From Branchiostoma floridae (lineage: Eukaryota > Chordata > Leptocardii > Amphioxiformes > Branchiostomatidae), in the NCBI RefSeq assembly GCF_000003815.2, contig NC_049990.1:3382438-3442437 (forward strand): a stretch of 60,000 nucleotides of DNA. Reading direction: 5' to 3'. Shown here in pieces: positions 11,047-22,951 of this stretch (position 1 is its first letter; each line of letters starts with the position of its first letter). The position numbers and the translations under genes were made by a program. The notes beneath the pieces were generated by a model. That model saw only the letters and a program-made list of their open reading frames with translations, was not told the origin of the DNA and made no database searches.

Positions 11047-13250
11047 ATGAAACAATCTATTGGTCATTTTAAACTTGAAAAGAGTTTAAAGACACAGGGC
11101 TCTTGACCTTCCCGCCAACAAACAAAAATCTTATGTCAAAGACCCCTATACTACCAGTGGACTAGCCCTCTGATGTAGTTCTTGCACAGCGGTGTGGCTC
11201 AAGGTCTGTAGAAACGGAGTGGGCGCCATCCTATACACCAATCATTTTGCAAACGAAATAACGAAGACCATACTTTGTTACAAACATGAATATATAATAG
11301 AGGGATAAAGCATGTAACGTTTCAATCTAAGATTCAATTGAAGCGTAGAGCTACATTGACATTTTGATCATGCCTTTTCAAATTCATATGTCCTCGTGTA
11401 AAGTGCAGCAGTATCTTACACCCACCGCTGCCACCAGTGTTACACAAGGAGGCCATAGGCTTAGAACCCCGTTCCACAGTGATGGAGAGAACTGTCCCTA
11501 CTCAGTCTGAACTGGCAATATGAACTACCAGGTCCACTCTACCCTGTCTAACTATGCAACCTATATGGAATACATCATGTGCTAAAGTACCAATGCAATG
11601 GACATGTATAGTCCTATCACTATGTGACGATGATATCGGAAATAATGAGTGTAAGTGGCGGAGTAAGTTGTCATAGCTGAAAAGGAGGCAAATTTTAATC
11701 TAGGTGAAAGATTTTTGCATATTCGTACTTGTCACCATATTTTGTTTATAGTTGTTCATATACACTTTTATACAAATGTATATGGGGACATGGTACTACG
11801 ACACATGGCTTTTAACACAAGTCAAAAGCAAAAGCAGGCATTGTCACCATATACAATGCCCAGTAGGTTATCAATTAAAAAGCAAAGGAGGTACACAGAG
11901 CTAGTACATGTATATTTATGATATCAATTAGTAAATAAGAAAAGTGGGTATTGGTAATTATAGCATAGGGCATGGATTTGGTATTCGGACCGAATCGTTC
12001 GCTGTACATAGTAAGTAAAACATATTGTTGATTTCCTTCAATTCACTGTTCGGTATGAAAGTTTGTTGTATGTGACCCTGCTATGATTACTGCAGTATTC
12101 CTGTTACAAATAACACGTACACTTACTCAATGGTACATACAGGAATGTGCTGTTACCATGGCAATGTGTCTTGATCCCACAAGTTTTCCTTTTAAATCCA
12201 GTTGGGACTCTAACTAAAAAGTACAACCCTTTCTGGTTCCAACCGAGTACTGGTGTATCGACTTATTGCAGTAATGAAAAGAGGGTCACCTACATAGTAA
12301 TGGTATTGACTAAGTCACAATGAGTAATTTCAAACCTTTTTTGTTACTATTTTATATCAGTACATTGCATAGCTATCCACACTGCCTTTGTTATGTGGAA
12401 TATTTATCGGAAGAGATGAATAAAGAGGGAGAAAGGTGTTTATGTTTGTTTTTATTTATTTGTGATGTTTAGTTTCTATGGTTTTTACAACACGCATCGT
12501 CATCCTGGTTTCACGACCTATCAAAGACATCTACATATAACCTGACTAAATCACGCCTCTAGCAGCCATTTCACTGGCCAGCCCCCTAGAATCTCGAAGG
12601 CTAAGTCAGGAGAATCGGTAATATCTTAGTCCTGTTGAAATATGTATATGTGCTGACATGGGCCAGTTATTGCCATACCCAGAACAGTGTGTTGCCATGG
12701 TGATGGAGGCTGTGATGATTGGTTTCCATAGTGACAGAGAATCCTATTGGAATGATTGTCACGGTTCTAAAGAATCCTTTTTAGAATCAGTCTCCTGGAT
12801 CAAATATGAATGTTCATAAACTCTGTGGGAAGGGGTGCTATATAAACAAACAAACAAACAATATAGAGACATGGATAGTTCACACATAAATATGGCAGAT
12901 ATTAAGATAAAGGCGGTTTTATGGTCCATGGCGCAAGGAGGAGGGAGGCAGAGAAAGGTGTATCCCAGAGAGCGATGGAGGCGCCTTTTAAGCTGAGTAC
13001 AGCCCCGCAAAATAATCGCCTATCCTAACATCCGTGCAGGTTATTCCGTTCTGCTATGTAACTAAATAAAAGCCATCCAAACATTTTTATGACATATCAA
13101 ATGTTCGCTTGTATGGTAGCTTAAGTGCACTTTCTTTTTTAAGAAACGTGCTTCTAAGCTGTAGGGATTTACGGGTCATATTGTGTTTTTTTTTTCTTTT
13201 TAGCAATCAGCAATCAAGAAGAGACGGTGGCATAATGGCGGTCTCACCTG
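11047..13250. other. 3' UTR of TNF gene A and intergenic DNA
   Basis: AATAAA at 12419-12424 is the clearest polyadenylation signal after gene A, implying a long 3' UTR of about 1.4 kb. No coding potential is seen in the rest. Confidence 0.4.
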
Positions 13251-13316
13251 GTGGTGACCTTGAGCCCTAATCATATCATATCTGTGAGGATGAAGAACAC
13301 CTCATTTTTATTCTTT

Positions 13317-13540
13317 AAGACTCGGGAAGAAAATATCGATCTGGAAGAAACGACCACTCTGGAAGAAAATATCTCTACGGAAGGACATACCGCTGGAAGA
13401 AATTATCACTCTGGGAAAAATATCGCTATCACGCTGGAAGAAAATATCGCACTACTGGAAGAAAACGTATCTCTGGAAGAAAATATCAGTCTGGAAGAAA
13501 ATATCACTCTGGAGGAACATTCAACTAGAAGAAGAGCTTT
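13317..13540 (+). repeat. Minisatellite of about 18 bp (CTGGAAGAAAATATC family)
   Basis: Imperfect copies of CTGGAAGAAAATATC plus three bases run through this stretch, with some shorter and longer units. Because most units are multiples of three, a frame stays open (13251-13568) and reads as LEENI(S/T) repeats. No start context, splice site or homology supports a protein. Confidence 0.7.
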
Positions 13541-13568
13541 TACCTTCAAGTCTGAAGTGAATGTATGA

Positions 13569-16500
13569 TGCGAGAGAGTCTGTCACAGGGCTGCCGTGTG
13601 AAGTCGTGAACCCGTACTGGTAGCCACACCGGAACAACCTTTTGAAAACGCACCCTCCAGTTCTAACGTACGTGGTATGAAAACGGTTTGTATGGTTTTC
13701 TTCTTTCTTTGTATTTCATACTTTGGAGACGTCCTAAAGTATGTTTCCGCTTCATATGTCTCTAATTACGCGTCGATTTGTTTTTAATCAATGTTAGAAG
13801 TTAGCGAAAATTTACTTTCACTTTTGCGCAGCGCCATGTTGGAACTGTATTTACCGAAGGCGAGACCGTGACCTCACCTGCAACAACGGGGTAACAGGAG
13901 GAAATAATTAATGAATTGTCATCGCAAAATATCGCTACATGCACTAGGATGCGGTACAGTATACCTTTTATTCTGATCTTTTCATAAGTTTCTGCAAAAT
14001 TTAAAAACAAACCCAAGAAAAAACTAGTGACAAACAAGAAGACGTACACCATGTTATTATAAGTCCTCTCTCGTGTACAAGAAAGCGTTTTCCTATATTC
14101 AAAACACGTCAGTCTATATTCATTTCAAAAGTAACTTTTCACACGAATACTCTGCTTTGAGATGACATCAATATACACTATTTATTTAGTATAAATCGTT
14201 CCTTCATAACTTTCAAAAGTAACGCATACTGTAATTCGTTTTCTATAATCTTTATGTCTAAACGTTTTGATTTTATGTATCATACCAGTTCCAGGGAGCT
14301 TGTAGGATGAAAGATTCCAGTTTTACAATATTTCTTGTTTATGCTGGCTGGTTGAATAGTGCACACACATATGTATGTCACACTATCTACCACTTCACGT
14401 ATCTGAGATGACAGTGGGACAATATCAACACACAGGTGAGGCGCTTATTCAGAGGACATTCACCCGGAAGAAATTCCTGAGGAAAAAAAACGGCCGGTAA
14501 CTTCTACCGATCCAGGCACATAAACGGTGGACATTGAGTATTCTTCAGTACGCTCCCCATACTTCCCACATCTTATAAAGTATAAGACTGTACCCGGTAC
14601 CTTAAGTTTTTGTGGCACGATAAAGATCGCAGAGGTAGAAGTGAGAGCCACATCCTGAGTATGCACCGCGAGTTACTTCACCTGACCACTCAGCTTGTAT
14701 ATCGAACCGAGGTATCGGGTGTCGTATTTCCTAGAAGTGTTCGAAAATTCCAGGAAAGGTGGACCGATCCCTGTTGCTATGGTGACAGGAAAGAGGAACT
14801 GACCACAGGAATGAAGTCATTCAACTGACTGAAAACAAGGCGCGACAAAACTTGACGCACCTGAATGGTGCATTAGGTTATTTTCATTTTATTTTTCATG
14901 GTACGATTTTTTAGAATATTTGCAGACAGGGACAATCTGGCACTATACAATTAAGTTGATAACTTGTTTTAACAGTTTCGCAAACAAAGGACACACAGTA
15001 GCCCCATAGCCGTTTGAGGCAGTGGGTTGTTATCCTCTGTGTCTAGGGCAAGGTATTAGAAGGTGAACCCCATCCCTCTCCCTCCAACGTCTTTTACCTC
15101 CCCAACCGCAGTCAGGTGCCTATTAAATATTACATCTGGGTGGAGTGAGGAAAGTCCTGTGCTTTTCCCAAGAGCACAAGATCGGGTAGCATGACAGGAC
15201 TTGAACTCAGGACCTTAGCATTCTGGGCCAAACACCCTGCACTCACCACACGACCCTAGTCAATGCAGGCCTGTGTGCTGATATCAGGCTAGTTTAGTCC
15301 ATCAGGTTAATATATGTTTTTGTGTAGTAGCAGATCGTTCACTCAAGCCCATGACTAAAAAAAGATCGAATTGCAAAATAATGCCATGTAAAAGATACAT
15401 GCAATATAAAGAATGATCTTGCCAATATCATGCTAACAGTATATCATTCTTACATTTTCTACTTTATCAATGACTTTTCTTGTTTTCCATAAAGTCATTA
15501 TATCTGCAGATCTCACATTCATTGTGGGACGATGAAGAAGAAAAATATCGTTTGCTGAAAACAAGAAATGTGTACTACTGACGAGCCTTGTAGATGCACG
15601 AGTGATACAGAAGAATTTGTATCTGGCGGTCTGGTTGACAACCTAGGGTTATGAACCCGGAAACAAAGTTCTCAAAAAACATACAGGTGACTTCTGTCGT
15701 CTTAAAACATCACAGGTGGGTGTAGATTTCCTTGTCATTCACCTGTTCATACTTTACACAGTGTTAGAAGTATAGAACCGTGACGAGTTGTTTTAAATTC
15801 TGCTCTATGTTTAAAGTGTTGAAGTTAGAAGTGGCATGTGCCAGCGGCCATTTTACCGGTCTCGGCGCCATGTTGGAACTTACGGTCGCGGTACGGTGTA
15901 AAGAAATGACGCATTTCGACGTAGGAACCGCTTTCCTACTTATTCCCAGATACTCGAACTATCATAGTGTTCTTCATCTTTCGACTAGAAGAACGATGAG
16001 ATAGATTTAAAAGTCACAGGGTGTGTGAAGTACAGGAGGTATACTGGATGCATGCATGTGTGTACATACGAGTGTCTGTCTTTGTGTGGTTGTAGGTGTG
16101 TGCGCGCGCGCTTTTTTGGGACCACTGAGAACGAGAGTTACGCCTGAGGAATCTTCAAGAATCACGTGATCAAGACGGGTATCGTATTTCATTACAATAG
16201 TCGTCCTTGCTTTTACTGACCTCGAATGGGGTCAAGGTCACTGCTGGTGCATAGTGAAGAAATAAACGGCTTCATAATAGGAGCTGTTGGTGACATCAAA
16301 TCAGGTAATATTAGCGTACTTCTGGTACTAGCTAGTGTTTGTTGTTTCAAAATTTAAGAACCAAAGCTTTTTCTTAGCGCCGAACAGATCTTCGTTGTCA
16401 GGGCGAAAGATGTGGTCATTGGGGGAGAGCGAAACAGTAGACACACAAAGATAGATATCGAGAGGGCGAGAGAGAAAGAGAGAAAGACAGAGGGCAGATA

Positions 16501-17082
16501 GGCCACCTGACACTAATTGGTCCGGAGACACGACTTCTTTTTGCTCTATAGTTTTCTTGTCTTCATGAAGTCATGATCATGACCAGAGTTAATTTCCCAG
16601 GGACAGTCGTCACGGACAAAAGAAAACGCAACAAACAAGGACCACCTCTGTCCTGACTGTAGTCCACAACAACAGTCGTGAACAAAAGTCTGTGGTAGCC
16701 CTGGTAGGCGACGTGTGAAGGTGGAACATAGACGCCCCCAAAACACAGGCCCAGTCTACATATCGACATACACAAAGTTTATTGATACAACAAAGGCACT
16801 CGGACTTTCGTATGGTCACTTACCATTTACAGACAGTTGACAATAAAAACGTAACATTAGTACAAAGTATACCCTTGTGTAGTACGGGCTGGTGTTGAAC
16901 GCAAGTGACCGTGGCGCTAGACAAGTCTGTAGGTGGTATCAGGTGGTTGGTCTTTGTACACAAGATCGCTCTCCCACAATAATCAAACTCGAGTTAGCGA
17001 TACAAACGGCTTCATAACATACACATCGCCTCAGCTGACTCCTTTGTTAACCAAAGGCAAGGTCTTGGCGTGTCTGTTCAAC
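13569..17082. other. Intergenic DNA between TNF genes A and B
   Basis: Contains one SINE (about 15055-15265). Nothing else can be supported. The short open frames look random. Confidence 0.4.
15055..15265 (-). mobile_element. tRNA-derived SINE, minus orientation
   Basis: Read on the minus strand it shows a tRNA-like B box (GAGTTCAAGTCC), then a body containing GACTTTCCTCACTCCACC and CTGCGGTTGGGGAGGTAAA. The same body occurs on the plus strand at about 57330-57480, which establishes a dispersed family. Exact ends were not determined. Confidence 0.72.
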
Positions 17083-20000
17083 ATGTCGGTACCTAGTGAG
17101 AAAGTCTCCCGTACTAGTAACGATGCTAGCCGTCCTTCCTGTGATTGTAGCAAGTATAAGTCGCCATCTCGTGACAGATTAGTGGTTGTAGTATCGTGTG
17201 TTGTGTCCGTGTGTGTGCTGGTGTGTCTGTGTCTCTCCTGTTGGACGTATGTACGGATTGCTGAGCTCCAGACGGAGCTGTCTAATAAGTGTCGATGTGC
17301 CGGACCGGAGGGAAAATGGCGGGAAGAGCAGGTAAGTAGCTTGGATGGCAACTGCGCCATTTTGTACAATGTCGTCTGGTTAACAGGTGGTTTTTAGGGA
17401 TCCGGATAGGTTGTAGAAACCGGTCTAAAGTGACCAGTAAAGGAGCTTGAGGAAATTGCGACAGTAGATCATGACAGGTGGCTTATATAGACGGGACTTT
17501 GTTTGGGGAGCGGAAAGGAAAAGTATACCGCCACAATGGTCAGCTGGTTATCAAGCACAGATGTACAATCATCTACATCTATCTAAATATAGTATAGGTT
17601 TTACTGTATACCAATGGCCAGGTGGTCTTTATCTAGAGGTGGTCACTAGTAGTATAGTACAGGTTTGATTACATCAATGGCCAGGTGGTCCTTATATAGA
17701 GGTGGTCACTAGTACAGGTTTGACTGTATACCAATGGCCAGGTGGTCTTTATGTAGAGGTGGTGACTTGTACAGGTTTTACTGTATACCAATGGCCAGGT
17801 GGTCCTTCTGTAGAGGTGGTCACTAGAACAGGTTTGACTGTATACCAATGGCCAGGTGGTCCTTCTGTAGAGGTGGTCACTAGAACAGGTTTGACTGTAT
17901 ACCAATGGCCAGGTGGTCCTTCTGTAGAGGTGGTCACTAGAACAGGTTTGACTGTATACCAATGGCCAGGTGGTCCTTCTGTAGAGGTGGTCACTAGAAC
18001 AGGTTTGACTGTATACCAATGGCCAGGTGGTCCTTCTGTAGAGGTGGTCACTAGAACAGGTTTGACTGTATACCAATGGCCAGGTGGTCCTTCTGTAGAG
18101 GTGGTCACCAGTACAGGTTTGACTGTATACCAATGGCCAGGTGGTCTTTATGTAGAGATGGTTACTAGTACAAGTTTAAACGTTCTTTTGCAAATTTGTT
18201 CTACTGAATGTACCAACAATGTCCAATTTGCTAAAAGTCATTACCAGAGGCAATGGTGCGAAACTAGGTTTTGTCCACTACTGTACATCAGGCGTACCCA
18301 TTGTCCATGTCGATAGATTCACTGGTGCCTGGTATATACTTAGGGTGTGGCTCTTTCTAGACATAGAACTGACATTTTACTTTGTTCGCGAAAGACTCCA
18401 ACCTCTATCATTAGCGATAAGTAATCCGTGAAAAACACGCCGTAAGCTTTACGTGTTAAAGTTAGATATAAGATAAAAACAGGTTAGATACGGACACGTG
18501 ATCACAAACTGCCAAATACAATCGTGATGTTTTTTTTACACTGGGAGAAAAGTTGCTCAACCGGCGATCGAAACCGTTGTTGTGAATCATGTATGTTGTT
18601 TTTCCCACGGATACTGCCAATAATAGAATATGGATAAATGCCAAACGACCTGTAAGTTAGATGTCACAATTCTAAAGGGACATTCCGCTTAGTCTGGCAT
18701 TGTCAGGCACATTGTATTCATCAATAGGCTTAGATTGATTAGAGGGTACTTGGGGAGTTTATAGAAAACTGAATCCTTTTTGATACGCGTGGAGTAAAAT
18801 GGGTACTTTATCGTATAATGTGAAGTAGTATGCATTTATTACTTCCTAGAATTAATATTAATCGGAAAATAACACTCCCTTCTGGAGTAGAATCCCCTTT
18901 AAAAAGATGTTGGTAGATTAAGATCGTCAAGTTATCCGACTTCTCCGTACTTTTTTATGATGTCTCAGCAAAAACGTGGCAGCGTGAAAACGTTACGATT
19001 TCTCATTCAAACGTCTTCTTGGTGGCCGGTGTTTATGTTTCATGTTATCCTTCCAAAGGTGTTTTCAGAACGGAAGACTAGGATCGAGCGAGGTGCGGGT
19101 CAAAGTTCATTTGGCGCCGTGCCAACAGACCAGGTGTACACTGCAGGTGAGACAGGAGGCGAAAGGAACGCTGTAAACTTGAAAACACACGTACAATCAA
19201 AAGTTAGCAAGCCGCTAGGGAGCCCAAAATCTAAACGTTACAAGGTCTCATCAAGACCTACCCACGTACCAAATATCAAGATAATCCATCTAGGCATTCT
19301 GGAGTTATACAAGTCAACTACAAACACGCACACACACACAAACGCTGCCGAAACATAACCCTCTAGCGATGGTAACTAGATCTACCAATATGAAATTTGT
19401 TACAATATATCTGTCAATATGTACTTTGATGCCTAAATAGAGATAGAACAATATAGAGGGTATCTATCAGCTGACACAATGTCTGTTTTATTTTATGTAG
19501 TCCATGTATACGATGTTGTAATAGACCTTACGAAAGTCGCTATACCTTTGTGTGAATAAAGATTTCAGTGAAATTCTATTGTACACCCAGTCGAGTTTGA
19601 ATGCAGGAGATCTAATATTGGTATAACCTTGAAATATGAAAAATGGCGCCAAAACTTGTTTCAATGTCAACACTGCCCCCGTCCTTTTATCGTCATTGTT
19701 ACCATCGTTACTAGTATGCAATTATATTATTATTACTATTATTATCATTTATAGACGAATATGAGGAAGATATTTACCCTGCTGAGGCCTTTGACTTCCA
19801 CGATTACCGATCGTCCAACTCATCTGTCAGTCACCTGACTCCCAGAAGGCACCGCAGGGAGATGGAGGAAGGGACCAGACGTCGGCGGTGCAGGAGGAAA
19901 GGTGTGACGTCACATCCTGATTTGTTCTGACGTCTTCCTTTCAGAAACGTTTCTTCATTTTAAAAGTCGTTGAAGGAGGATAAAAAGTTTCAGCAATTTT

Positions 20001-21864
20001 CAACTAAAAAAAAAACACATGCCACAAATTTGATTCTTAACAGGTGCACTATAAATAGAATACTGATTTCTTTTGAAAAAAATAATATTTTTCATACCAA
20101 CTTTTTTGCAACGAGATCCCCAATTTGGACCACGATATGCAAACTAGACACTAGTCTTTTTTTCACTTAACTTACACCGTAAATGTTTGTCTACATGTAT
20201 ATGATTCATAAGGCCGATTTCACATCCCATATATGAATTTCACTATTTAATGGAATGTTCTAGATACGCTATTCTTCGTAATGAGCTATTCACATTTCTC
20301 GAATCAAGTACAACAGATTTCAAGAGACTTGATGCTACAGACAGATTTGTATATATCTTTAGATGCCACACCTCCCAAATAAAGATAGGCAAATATTTTA
20401 AAGACTGCTTTGCTATTAGAAAGAATACTGAAACTCATGTATAGCCCAACTCGCGATTCTAACATTACGTCAAAGACTTTCGTTATCCCTACTTGTTATG
20501 TTGATTAGGATGTTAAGTCTTATTCTATACACATATTTTGTACTCTGTGTAATAGTTGTTGCCATACATTGTACCATGTACAAATGTCGTGCAATGAAGT
20601 TCTCATCATTATACCACCCCCACAGGCCGGCGGCAGAAGGCTCAGCCGCACGTTCATTACGAGGCCGCGGAGTACTCCGTCGTGAACGTGGCTGGGATAG
20701 GTAAGGGTGACGTCAGGTCCTCAAAAAAACTTGTGTGTGCGTGTATGTATGTATGAATATACGATGTATATGCGTATACGATATATGCATGTATGTGTGA
20801 CTGTGTGTGTGTGTATGTGTGTGTATGTGTGTGTGTTGTGTGCGTGCATTTGTGTGTATGTGTGTGCTTTCAAGAAAGTTTGTATGTGTATGCGGATGTA
20901 TCATGAGCTTGTCTAGCCATCCGATTTTTACCGGGGCAATTTAGCGTAGCGAGTGCAAGGAGCGTGCCCCTGTTCTCACACAAAAGTACTGTATTACATA
21001 TGTACTACAATGCATGTGAAGTTGCCCCATGTCTCTCCTCAGTGTCGTTCTGGCAGCAGTCTGATTGGTTCGCGCCTGAAGGCTGCTGGTTCGTACTGAA
21101 GACCGGTCACGTGAGAGTGAAGGAAGCGGGAGTCTATTGGATATATGCACAGGTACCAACACATGACACCCCCCCCCCCCCCTTGCTACCACCCTTCCGT
21201 ATATCTCGGAAAAAAACATTACAAAACCACGGCATCTGGAAAACACAGAATTTCAAAACCGAAAGTTCTGCTGCAGTACCATATAAAGCCGTTAGGAGGC
21301 CCACTATCGAACTTGACCTTCGTTTTACCACCTACCAAGTATCATCAGGATACATCCACAGCTTCTTGAGTTATGCTGTTCACACACACAAAGACAGATA
21401 AACGGCGCCTTAAACATGACCTTCTTGGCTAAGATGTACGGTGTCCGGTTATGAAGATATCATCCAAATCAATTTACTTCGTCCATTTGATGTCTTATAA
21501 CCATCTACGAGGCAAAGTTGGCAAGTAATGTTAAATTTCTATAGGACGGACCGGATACGCTGTCATCTCTTTTCTGAGTTGATTAGTACACATTTTGACA
21601 TTTTCACAACAGGTAAGCTTCGACGACCGTAAGGACGCCGTGCGCGCCCAGGTGCTGCTCGGGGGGAGAGGCGACCGGCCCCCGACGCCAGTCCTGACGT
21701 GCGACGGTGACGAGCCGATCACGGCGGGAAGGAGAACACGCACATGTTACATGGGAGGGATCCGCAGACTGGACCGGAACGACAGGATAAGTGTGGAGGC
21801 ATGGGGAGGCGTGAAGGCGGCACCGGACTATACGTACTTCGGTCTACTCAAACTCGGGATATAG
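17083..21864 (+). CDS. TNF gene B: EDA-like type II membrane TNF ligand without collagen
   Basis: Six exons: 17083-17331, 19059-19146, 19755-19901, 20626-20700, 21043-21152 and 21613-21864, coding for 306 residues with consistent phases (0, 1, 1, 1, 0). ATG at 17083 is preferred over upstream in-frame codons because it gives a short cytoplasmic tail before the helix at about 33-57 (VVVVSCVVSVCVLVCLCL). The stalk has two furin-like motifs, RHRR (about 144-147) and RRRR (about 154-157). No Gly-X-Y repeat is present. The THD runs through FWQQSDWF, GVYWIYAQ, LTC, TRTCYMGG and YTYFGLLKL, so the EDA-type cysteine pair is kept. It also has an extra cysteine (EGCWF). The acceptor chosen for exon 2 is the one that preserves phase. 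AATAAA follows at 22013-22018 and 22557-22562. Probable role: trimeric cytokine released by furin-like cleavage. Confidence 0.87.
17600..18175 (+). repeat. 57-bp minisatellite in intron 1 of TNF gene B
   Basis: About ten units carry CCAATGGCCAGGTGG. The first two intervals are 60 bases; from 17727 to 18126 the spacing is exactly 57 (17727, 17784, 17841, 17898, 17955, 18012, 18069, 18126). The central units are nearly identical and the edge units are diverged, typical of array turnover. Since 57 is a multiple of three, several frames stay open on both strands; these are artefacts of the repeat. Confidence 0.93.
20738..20905 (+). repeat. GT-rich microsatellite
   Basis: Interrupted (GT)n with TATG and TGCG variants, inside intron 4 of TNF gene B. 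A partial copy of the 6127-6225 foldback family follows directly at about 20913-20972. Confidence 0.85.
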
Positions 21865-22951
21865 ACGAACTTTTTACGAAACATCAGCCACTTCACTTCT
21901 CTTCTCTTTTTTTTGCAATCTGGTAGATCTCGTCTTAGAGTTTGTTTGATCTTGACTTCCCGACCCCAACCCGCATATCAAATATTATAATGAGTTTTGC
22001 TGTCTACAAGCAAATAAACACAGACAGACAAAGAAGAAATCGTTAGCGAAAACATAACCTTCTTGGTGAAGGTAACAAGGAAAGTGGAAAGTTATGTATT
22101 CAAGTAGGTGAGCCTTTTTCTTAATCATTTGTACTTATTCGTCTTTTATGTGATATGCGTCTTTTGATCAATCGCCTTAACGCACACACTTGGAGGTTGG
22201 AGGTTTCACGTCATTAGATTGTTATTTCCATGTACTTTTACTAGGGGACGAATAAAAGTAGAAGCGATCTGTACGCGTTCATAAAAACTTGTTTATAGGA
22301 AGATATATACATGCTCTCACTAACGAGGAAAGGTGATATCATCTTGCAGTGCCCATAGGTAAGCCAGCCATTGTACTACTAGTATACTTGTGTACACATT
22401 ATGCAAGATGTTGAAAGTGAAAGTAAAATTGCGAACAGAAGGAGGGAGCTAGTTACTCCCTTTATATCTCAAAAGGTGAAAGTAAGGAAGATAGTAATTT
22501 CTTGGTGTTTATATTTTCATTGGTCTTTATACGCTCTTGTATATCGGACGTTTTTCAATAAAGTGACACCTTTAATTGTTGACCCCTGTCCGTGCGTCAG
22601 GCAAGTCTACATGTGCGTTGTAAAAAGTATTGTATCACTCGGGTGCCGTCTAGTCTCTATTCCTTGCAAAGCGCTATTAATACAGAAAGACGAACTTATG
22701 GTTGCACACACGCCCTAGTGCTTAAGTTGGTCGCCATGACGACGACGAAATGTCTTGGCCGAGTCCCTAAGTGGTCAGTTTCGTTCTGCGAAATTTCCCG
22801 GGGTGCCTCGCGGTCGGGTGCACTTTGTCGCCAGTGTGAGCGGTGTTGCCGACGGTGGGGAGAGAGTTGGTCTGCGGTTCCGCACATGAAACTCCCGCCG
22901 TAAACCTGCCCCTGCACGATTTCGCGCTTCTTTCACCAGCAGGTGTCGAAA
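21865..22951. other. Short spacer between TNF genes B and C
   Basis: About 1.1 kb holding the gene B 3' UTR signals and, presumably, the gene C promoter. No TATA box stands out. The stretch just before gene C (22740-22950) is G/C-rich with many CpG dinucleotides, like the regions around the other first exons in the cluster. Confidence 0.4.

Noticed and set aside
12153-12167. Further X-box-like sites (also about 12691 and 14772)
   Set aside because: Single imperfect matches with no clustering; expected by chance.
17669-18316. Long frames on both strands over the 57-bp repeat
   Set aside because: They exist only because the repeat length is a multiple of three; no start context, splice link or family resemblance. 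The array also lacks unique spacers, so it is not CRISPR.
19069-19146. Alternative acceptor (TTTTCAG) for exon 2 of TNF gene B
   Set aside because: It breaks the phase needed between exon 1 (phase 0) and exon 3 (phase 1); the acceptor before 19059 fits.
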